Of a DNA stretch of 64,000 nt, positions 58,557 to 64,000 are shown one piece after another. Numbering within the stretch: position 1 is the stretch's first letter; each line of letters starts with the position of its first letter. The stretch spans positions 108,818-172,817 of the forward strand of contig JACPUX010000052.1 of NCBI GenBank assembly GCA_016192065.1. The letters are read 5' to 3'. The notes under the pieces are model-generated. The model ran no database searches. It saw only the letters and a list, made by a program, of their open reading frames with translations, and was not told where the DNA came from. The stretch comes from Betaproteobacteria bacterium (GTDB lineage: Bacteria > Pseudomonadota > Gammaproteobacteria > Burkholderiales > Casimicrobiaceae). A program made the translations under genes and the position numbers.

Positions 58557-61500
58557 ATGACATCACTTCTCCGACTTGTGCTCGCCGGGGTCATCGTTTT
58601 TGGCCACCTTGGCGTTGCTCGCGTCGCTCAAGCGGCCCTATGGCTTGCCGATTCCCAGCGCGCCTACCGCATCGACACCCATCAAAATCTGGTCCATTGG
58701 GTAGATCTTCAGCCCGGCGAGCACGGCATCCTGACCGTGGGCGGTGGCAAGGCGTGGTTCGTGTCACACCAAGGGGGCCGCTTGATCGATGCCGACGGCA
58801 ACGCGATCACCACCGTGCAGTTTGATTCCGCGCCAAGCGCGTTTACCGCGGACGCCGCGCGCGGCGATCTCTTCGTCGCAACCACGACCGGCATTCTGCG
58901 CTTCGACCTGCAAGGCCAGGCGGCCTTTGTGCCTGGGACTCCCGAGCCGGTGACGGCCATGCGCGCGACCACAGGAGGCGAACTCTGGGCGCTCACCAAA
59001 GACCGTTTGTACCGCTTCTCCAAGGAGACCGGATGGAACGCGGAAATCGATTTGGCGCAAGCGGCTCCATCGAGGCCGAGTGACTTTTACGTCGATCGCT
59101 TGCGCGGCATCGTCTGGTTGGTCGGGCAAGCGGAGGCGAAGGCCCTCGTCATGCACCAGGGCGCATGGACCGAGCGTGCCTCGCTCCCCGGATCGATGGC
59201 CAATGCCGCGCATGCCTTCGACTCCGAATCCGGGATACTCTGGCGCATCCAGGGTGGCGCTCTGGTGGGTCACGTGGCCGGCGAAAAGACCAGCGCATTG
59301 GACCGCGATCTCGGCTCCAGTGCGACCGGAGTACTTCGCTACGATTCGGAGGAGCGCACCCTCTGGTGGAAAACCGGCGCGCGTTTGGTCGCATGGCATC
59401 TGCCCTCGGGAAAGCGTCTTGACTTGCGCCTCGACGACGAGCAGCACGCCCTGGGTGCCTGGGAGCATCCGCCGGAGTTCGAGCTAGGACTGTTGGAGCC
59501 TACCGAAAGCGAGGAGGGCGTCTTGCCCTTCAGTGTCCAGGCCAATTGCGGGCAGCGACCTTGCGCGTTCGAGCGTAAGGTGCTGGATGGAATGCGTTTG
59601 TTTGCCCGCCTGAGTGAACAGACCCTGGAGCCTGAGGTCATCGATTGGGAGGTGGGTCAGGTCGTGCTGCGGCTGCCGGAAAATCTCGCCGACGAGACCT
59701 ATCCTCTGGAAGTTTGGATCGAATCGCCGACCCCTCATCGCGTCGCCGAGTTTGCGCTTTTGCTCAACAAGGGCGAGGGGCGCTTGACGCTTGCCATCCG
59801 GAGCAAAGCCAATCAGGCGCCGAGCATCAGCATCACCGCGCCAAGCAACAACGCGGTCTTTCATGCCCCAGCCACGATCGACCTGCAAGTCAGCGCCAGC
59901 GATCCAGACGGCGCGGTGAAGCAAGTCTCGTACTATCGTGGCACCACCTTGATCGGCACCAGCACGACAGCGCCCTTCAGCTACTTATGGAGCAATGTCG
60001 GCAAAGGCACCTACAAGCTGACGGCCAAGGCCACCGACAACTCCGGTGCCTCGACCAAATCGGCGGCCATTACCGTGATCGTCAATCAATTGCCGACGGT
60101 GAGCCTCACCGCTCCGGCAAACAATGCCAGTTTTGCCGCCCCCGCCAACGTGACCCTTACCGCCAGCGCCAGCGACAGCGATGGCAGCATCGCCAAAGTC
60201 GAGTTCTTCGAAGGCAGCAATTTACTGGGCACGAAGACGGCGTCGCCCTTTACCATGGCCTGGAACAATGTCGCCGCCGGCAGCTACACCCTCACCGCCA
60301 AAGCCACCGACAACCGCGGGGGAAGCAAAACTTCCGCTGCGGTCGCCATCAAGGTCAATGGCGTCGCGCCACCCACGGTGAACATGACGGCGCCGGCGGA
60401 CAACACGACCATCCTTTCGACCGCGACGCTGACCCTCAAGGCCACGGCCAAGTCGGTCGGAAGCACCATCAGCAAAGTCGAGTTCTATGATGGCAGCACG
60501 CTCTTGGGCAGTGTTACGGGAAGCTCCGCCACGGTTTATGCGCAATTGACCCGCAGCGGATTCAGTGTCGGGGACCATGTGCTCACGGCCAAAGCCTTCG
60601 ACGCCAAGGGGCAAAGCACCATCTCTTCGGCAATTCGCCTGCGGGTGGAAAGCGCCGGGCCGACGGTGCGCATCACGACGCCGGCCGAGGGTGCTTTCTT
60701 CAGCCGGAATGCGCCGGTTCACCTCGCGGTCGAAGCATCGTCGCGCCAAGGGTCCATAACGCTGGTGGAGTATTTCGACCAAGACGTGCTGATTGGCAGT
60801 GTCGATTACAGCCCCTTCGAGTTCTTTTGGTATGGCGTGCAGCCCGGCGATCATGTCCTCACCGCCAAGGCGACCGACAGCAAGGGCGCCATCGCGGCGT
60901 CGGCGCCGGTGAACATCAGCGTCAGTTCCAACATCGCCCCGACGATCGGATTCAGCTATACGGGCGAAACTTTCCGTGTTCCGGCAACGCTTACGCTCAC
61001 CGCTTATGCGGCCGACGAAGATGGGTCGATCAGCAAAGTGGAGTTTTTTGAAGGCACGCGACTGCTGGGTACGGTGACCCAACCGCCCTTCGAATTGGTT
61101 TGGGCAGACGTGGCGCGAGGAATTTATCAAGTCTCGGCGCGCGCCACCGACAATCAGGGCACGAGCGCCTCCACCAATGTTTATGAGATCCATGTCGATG
61201 ACACCTTGCCGACTGTCGCTTTTACCAGTCCCAATCCAGGATCCACGCTTTGGGTAGGGCAGAGCCACCAAATCAGCGTCGCGGGTACGGTTCGGGGACC
61301 GCCCGGAACGAGCGTGCAAATCTTTGAAGTGCAAGATCCGAATGACAGCCATGGCGCGCAAATGTCCGGCGAATCCTTTGCCGCAAGTTTCTATCCGCGA
61401 TTCAGCGGGACCGGAACCCTCGTTGCCAAAGCCATCACGCTGTCGGGCGCCAGCGCCCAGGTTTCGCTGCCCGTGAAGGTTTTGCAGCCCCAGGTTTGGT

Positions 61501-64000
61501 TCACCGACCCTGGCCAGGATGCCACGACCTTCAACGAGCAGTTCGTGGTGCGCGGGGGCTACGCGGCACCCCAGATCGAAGCGCTTACCGTGAACGGCCA
61601 GGCCGCGCCAATCGACGGCGCGCGCTTTTCCTTGGGCTCGATCCCGCTGACGCTGGGCGCCAACTTTCTCACAGCCGAAATGACGGCCGTTCTTCCCGGC
61701 GGTGAACGTGTTACCACGAGCGCAAGTGCCGTCATCACTCGGCTCGCAACGAGCGCACGAACGCTCGCCATCGATTCGATTCAGACCTATGACGCCACGC
61801 GCGTTGGCGGCCTGCCACAAGTTTCGCTGGGCAAAATGTGGCTGGAAGTGCAAGGCACTTACACCGGCGGGCCAGATACCCAGGTCACGGTGGAAGACGG
61901 GCAGGGGAACCGCGTTTTGGCGCGGCTAAACGCCGGAATCTTCCGGGCGCCGCTGGCCGTGGCGCCCGGAGAGAGCACCATCACCGCGCGGGCCTTCGGC
62001 CCCTCCGGGCGCGAGGCAACGGCCACTGCCAGCGCCTTCGGTTTTCCGCCCAGCGGGCAGTCCGTAGCCTTGGTGCGGATGGCGAAACCCGATTCATGCA
62101 GTTCCATACCCAGTGCGCCAGGCAGCGTCACACTGGAAGCGCAGTTGCTGCCGATCGGCACGCTGCCGATTGTCGGTGTCGAATTCTCAAGTGTCGAAAG
62201 AGGCGTGATCGGCCAAGTCACGCAGCCGCCGTATTCGCTGCAATGGAACAACATCGCCGCAGGCGTTTACCACGTACGCGCCCGGGCCATGGCGAGCGCT
62301 GGAAACTCCGCCTATTCCCTGCCGGTGACGGTCGGCGTGGGCCAAGCGATCTCCTGCGAATTGATCGCACCGCCAGCGCAGACGGACAACTACTACATCC
62401 ACCCGGCCAATGTGAACCTCGAGGCCAAAGTGCTTGCCTTCGGCGGCGAGGTAGAGAAGGTCGACTTTCTTCGCGACGGAGTTTTGCTGGCGACGAAGTT
62501 GGAAAAACCCTATCAATACACCTGGCAAAACGTACCCAAAGGCCGGTTCTTCCTCACCGCGCGGGCCACGACCAAAGGGGGTGTTACGGCGAGCTCGCAG
62601 ACCACGGTGACGGTGGCCGACCTTTCCGTCGCACTTCGAGCGAGGGACACGGAGTTCAACCAGGGGCTTGAAGACCTGGGCGCTCCTGCCAAACTCAGCC
62701 TCACGGCGACGCCTTCGGTCTACGGCACGGCGCTCGATCACATCGACTTCATTGCCTCGGGCACCGTCATCAGCCGCGTGAGCGCGGCGCCCTACGAGTT
62801 CTGGTGGCAGAACGTTGCGCCGGGCACCTACGACGTCATCGCCCGCGCGTATGGCAGTAATGGGGCGACGGCGGATTCGGCGCCGGTGACGATCAAGGTG
62901 GCACCCTTGTGGGTCATGCTGGATCCGTCCACGCCCGCACAACTCAATGCCCCGGGGAGGTTCTTGCTCAGAGCCACAAGCAAAGCCTGGCAAAGCAGCG
63001 GCGCGCGCCTCGAATATTATGCAGGAGACACCCTGCTGGGCAGTGGCACGGCCATCAACCCGTCGGTCGAATGGAAAGACATCCCGGCCGGCAACTACAC
63101 CCTCACGGCCAAGGTGTTCGACAGCAACGGCAAAAGCGCCACCTCGCTGCCCAAGACGCTCAACGTGTTCGGTCCACCAACGGTGCAACTCATCGCGCCC
63201 TTGAACGGCGCCACCGCGCCAGCAGGCGGCAGCATCACCCTGGAAGCCGAAGCCACCGCGCCGGGAAGTAGTGTGAACAACGTCGTGTTCTACCGGGGTT
63301 CCACGCAGCTCGGTTCAGATGCTACCGCGCCCTACCAATACCAATGGACCAACCTGCCCTTGGGCACGCACACCCTCACCGCGAGCACCAGCACGCCTCA
63401 AGGCATGTCGGCCACCTCGGCGCCGATTACGCTCAACGTCACCAACGATCCGGGTGCGAGCATCACCGAGCCACGGGCGGGCCAGAGCCTGCCCAGCGGC
63501 AGCCTGATCAACATCGTGGTGCAGGCCACCATGCCCTTGAGGGCGATCGATCGGGTGGAGATCTTTGCCGATGGGGCGCTGCTGACCACCGTCACGGCCA
63601 ACGGCGCGGCCAATTACATGGCCAACCACAACTGGGCGGACGCAGCCATCGGGCCGCATGTGCTCAAGGCGACGGCCTACGCGAAAGACGGTACCAAGGT
63701 CGATACCGCGGAGGTGGCGGTGACGGTGGTGGGGCCGATCAAGGTGCGACTCGACAGCCCGCATCCGTTGATGACCATCCTCGCGAGCGACACCTTCCAC
63801 CTGAGCGCCCGGGCTTTGCAGGAAGCGGGGCGGATCACGGCGGTGCAGTTCTACGCCGGTGACACGCTCCTGGCGACCGTGGAAACCGAACCCTACGTCT
63901 TCGCATGGAAGAATCCGCCGGTGGGCATTCATCGCTTGCGCGCACGAGCAATCGACGCCACGGGCAGATACGCCGACACTCCAATCACTGCGGTGCGGGC
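58557..64000 (+). CDS. giant secreted protein with tandem Ig-like repeats, partial (3' end off window)
   Basis: At least 1,814 residues, open to the right edge. MTSLLRLVLAGVIVFGHLGVARVAQAALW is a signal peptide. Residues about 27-330 have a WD/propeller-like pattern of short beta-strands (GILTVGGGKAWFVSHQGG, GELWALTKDRLYRFSKETG). From about residue 418 come roughly 15 units of about 90 residues. Well-conserved units follow PTVSLTAPANN, then IAKVEFFEGSNLLGT, then GSYTLTAKATDNRG, the Ig-like Big_7/Big_17-type pattern found in bacterial surface proteins. Units 6-9 are divergent. The C-terminal half is not visible, so whether it ends in an RHS or anchoring domain is unknown. Confidence 0.85.
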   Translation, partial: MTSLLRLVLAGVIVFGHLGVARVAQAALWLADSQRAYRIDTHQNLVHWVDLQPGEHGILTVGGGKAWFVSHQGGRLIDADGNAITTVQFDSAPSAFTADAARGDLFVATTTGILRFDLQGQAAFVPGTPEPVTAMRATTGGELWALTKDRLYRFSKETGWNAEIDLAQAAPSRPSDFYVDRLRGIVWLVGQAEAKALVMHQGAWTERASLPGSMANAAHAFDSESGILWRIQGGALVGHVAGEKTSALDRDLGSSATGVLRYDSEERTLWWKTGARLVAWHLPSGKRLDLRLDDEQHALGAWEHPPEFELGLLEPTESEEGVLPFSVQANCGQRPCAFERKVLDGMRLFARLSEQTLEPEVIDWEVGQVVLRLPENLADETYPLEVWIESPTPHRVAEFALLLNKGEGRLTLAIRSKANQAPSISITAPSNNAVFHAPATIDLQVSASDPDGAVKQVSYYRGTTLIGTSTTAPFSYLWSNVGKGTYKLTAKATDNSGASTKSAAITVIVNQLPTVSLTAPANNASFAAPANVTLTASASDSDGSIAKVEFFEGSNLLGTKTASPFTMAWNNVAAGSYTLTAKATDNRGGSKTSAAVAIKVNGVAPPTVNMTAPADNTTILSTATLTLKATAKSVGSTISKVEFYDGSTLLGSVTGSSATVYAQLTRSGFSVGDHVLTAKAFDAKGQSTISSAIRLRVESAGPTVRITTPAEGAFFSRNAPVHLAVEASSRQGSITLVEYFDQDVLIGSVDYSPFEFFWYGVQPGDHVLTAKATDSKGAIAASAPVNISVSSNIAPTIGFSYTGETFRVPATLTLTAYAADEDGSISKVEFFEGTRLLGTVTQPPFELVWADVARGIYQVSARATDNQGTSASTNVYEIHVDDTLPTVAFTSPNPGSTLWVGQSHQISVAGTVRGPPGTSVQIFEVQDPNDSHGAQMSGESFAASFYPRFSGTGTLVAKAITLSGASAQVSLPVKVLQPQVWFTDPGQDATTFNEQFVVRGGYAAPQIEALTVNGQAAPIDGARFSLGSIPLTLGANFLTAEMTAVLPGGERVTTSASAVITRLATSARTLAIDSIQTYDATRVGGLPQVSLGKMWLEVQGTYTGGPDTQVTVEDGQGNRVLARLNAGIFRAPLAVAPGESTITARAFGPSGREATATASAFGFPPSGQSVALVRMAKPDSCSSIPSAPGSVTLEAQLLPIGTLPIVGVEFSSVERGVIGQVTQPPYSLQWNNIAAGVYHVRARAMASAGNSAYSLPVTVGVGQAISCELIAPPAQTDNYYIHPANVNLEAKVLAFGGEVEKVDFLRDGVLLATKLEKPYQYTWQNVPKGRFFLTARATTKGGVTASSQTTVTVADLSVALRARDTEFNQGLEDLGAPAKLSLTATPSVYGTALDHIDFIASGTVISRVSAAPYEFWWQNVAPGTYDVIARAYGSNGATADSAPVTIKVAPLWVMLDPSTPAQLNAPGRFLLRATSKAWQSSGARLEYYAGDTLLGSGTAINPSVEWKDIPAGNYTLTAKVFDSNGKSATSLPKTLNVFGPPTVQLIAPLNGATAPAGGSITLEAEATAPGSSVNNVVFYRGSTQLGSDATAPYQYQWTNLPLGTHTLTASTSTPQGMSATSAPITLNVTNDPGASITEPRAGQSLPSGSLINIVVQATMPLRAIDRVEIFADGALLTTVTANGAANYMANHNWADAAIGPHVLKATAYAKDGTKVDTAEVAVTVVGPIKVRLDSPHPLMTILASDTFHLSARALQEAGRITAVQFYAGDTLLATVETEPYVFAWKNPPVGIHRLRARAIDATGRYADTPITAVR

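Noticed and set aside
60222..61853. Minus-strand open frame of ~540 codons in the Ig-array gene
   Set aside because: The plus-strand frame carries a signal peptide and clear Ig-like repeats. The reverse frame is a shadow of that repeated sequence.

Overview
The window is high-GC, tightly packed bacterial chromosome, most likely from a betaproteobacterium, with Rhodocyclales or a neighbouring order as my best guess. That placement rests on three things: the gene order tpiA-secG-tRNA-Leu(GAG)-nuoA..N, the block fmdB-DUF502-aspS-nudB, and an IPTL-CTERM surface protein. The taxon is an inference from gene content, not from a marker phylogeny. No rRNA, CRISPR array, transposase or phage gene was seen.

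Layout. 1-8.0 kb (minus strand): a probable 5-oxoproline (pyroglutamate) catabolic cluster. It holds a LysR regulator, a DUF1445/D-glutamate cyclase-like protein, a TRAP transporter (DctQ, DctM) with two substrate-binding proteins, and the ATP-dependent 5-oxoprolinase, which runs off the left edge. 8.1-16.5 kb: a secreted alpha/beta hydrolase with a DUF5648 tail, a small lipoprotein, ETF-ubiquinone oxidoreductase, a thioesterase, acetoacetyl-CoA ligase, an isochorismatase-like hydrolase and a CobD/CbiB-like membrane protein. 16.5-20.7 kb (minus): fmdB, DUF502, aspS, a secreted barnase-type RNase with its barstar, and nudB. 20.8-24.0 kb: an NfeD-like fragment, an SDR dehydrogenase, DsbB, a CoA-binding protein and a three-domain secreted beta/gamma-crystallin protein. 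24.2-40.5 kb: tpiA, secG, tRNA-Leu and all 14 genes of respiratory complex I (nuoA-N). 40.7-44.5 kb: ahpC and lutABC (lactate oxidation). 44.7-55.7 kb: a PAS-GGDEF-EAL protein, a HerA-like ATPase, an IPTL-CTERM protein, an IclR/hydrolase pair, an SRAP protein, a methyltransferase, NTF2-like and cupin proteins, lexA and imuA. 55.9-64.0 kb: an SBBP-repeat protein and a giant Ig-repeat protein that runs off the right edge.

The most unusual signal is repetitive DNA at gene junctions. (1) Three same-orientation copies of a ~200-bp element (8094, 53309, 55661) each carry a hairpin and a small ORF with a good Shine-Dalgarno sequence. The left end reads TAGTC, and in two copies that TAG is the stop codon of the gene upstream (a methyltransferase and imuA). 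(2) Between nuoC and nuoD lie two tandem 81-bp units flanked by a duplication of the first 11 codons of nuoD. The resulting 75-codon leader ends across the nuoD start codon. (3) A 69-bp repeat begins on the start codon after nuoE and again as the in-frame N-terminus of LutC. At nuoE/nuoF it leaves a 35-codon ORF linked by ATGA and GTGA overlaps. In the nuo and lut operons the inserts contain no in-frame stop except at the next start codon, which suggests that translational coupling is retained.

The lexA-imuA pair also lacks imuB and dnaE2 downstream: the mutasome cassette stops exactly at the third copy of the ~200-bp element.
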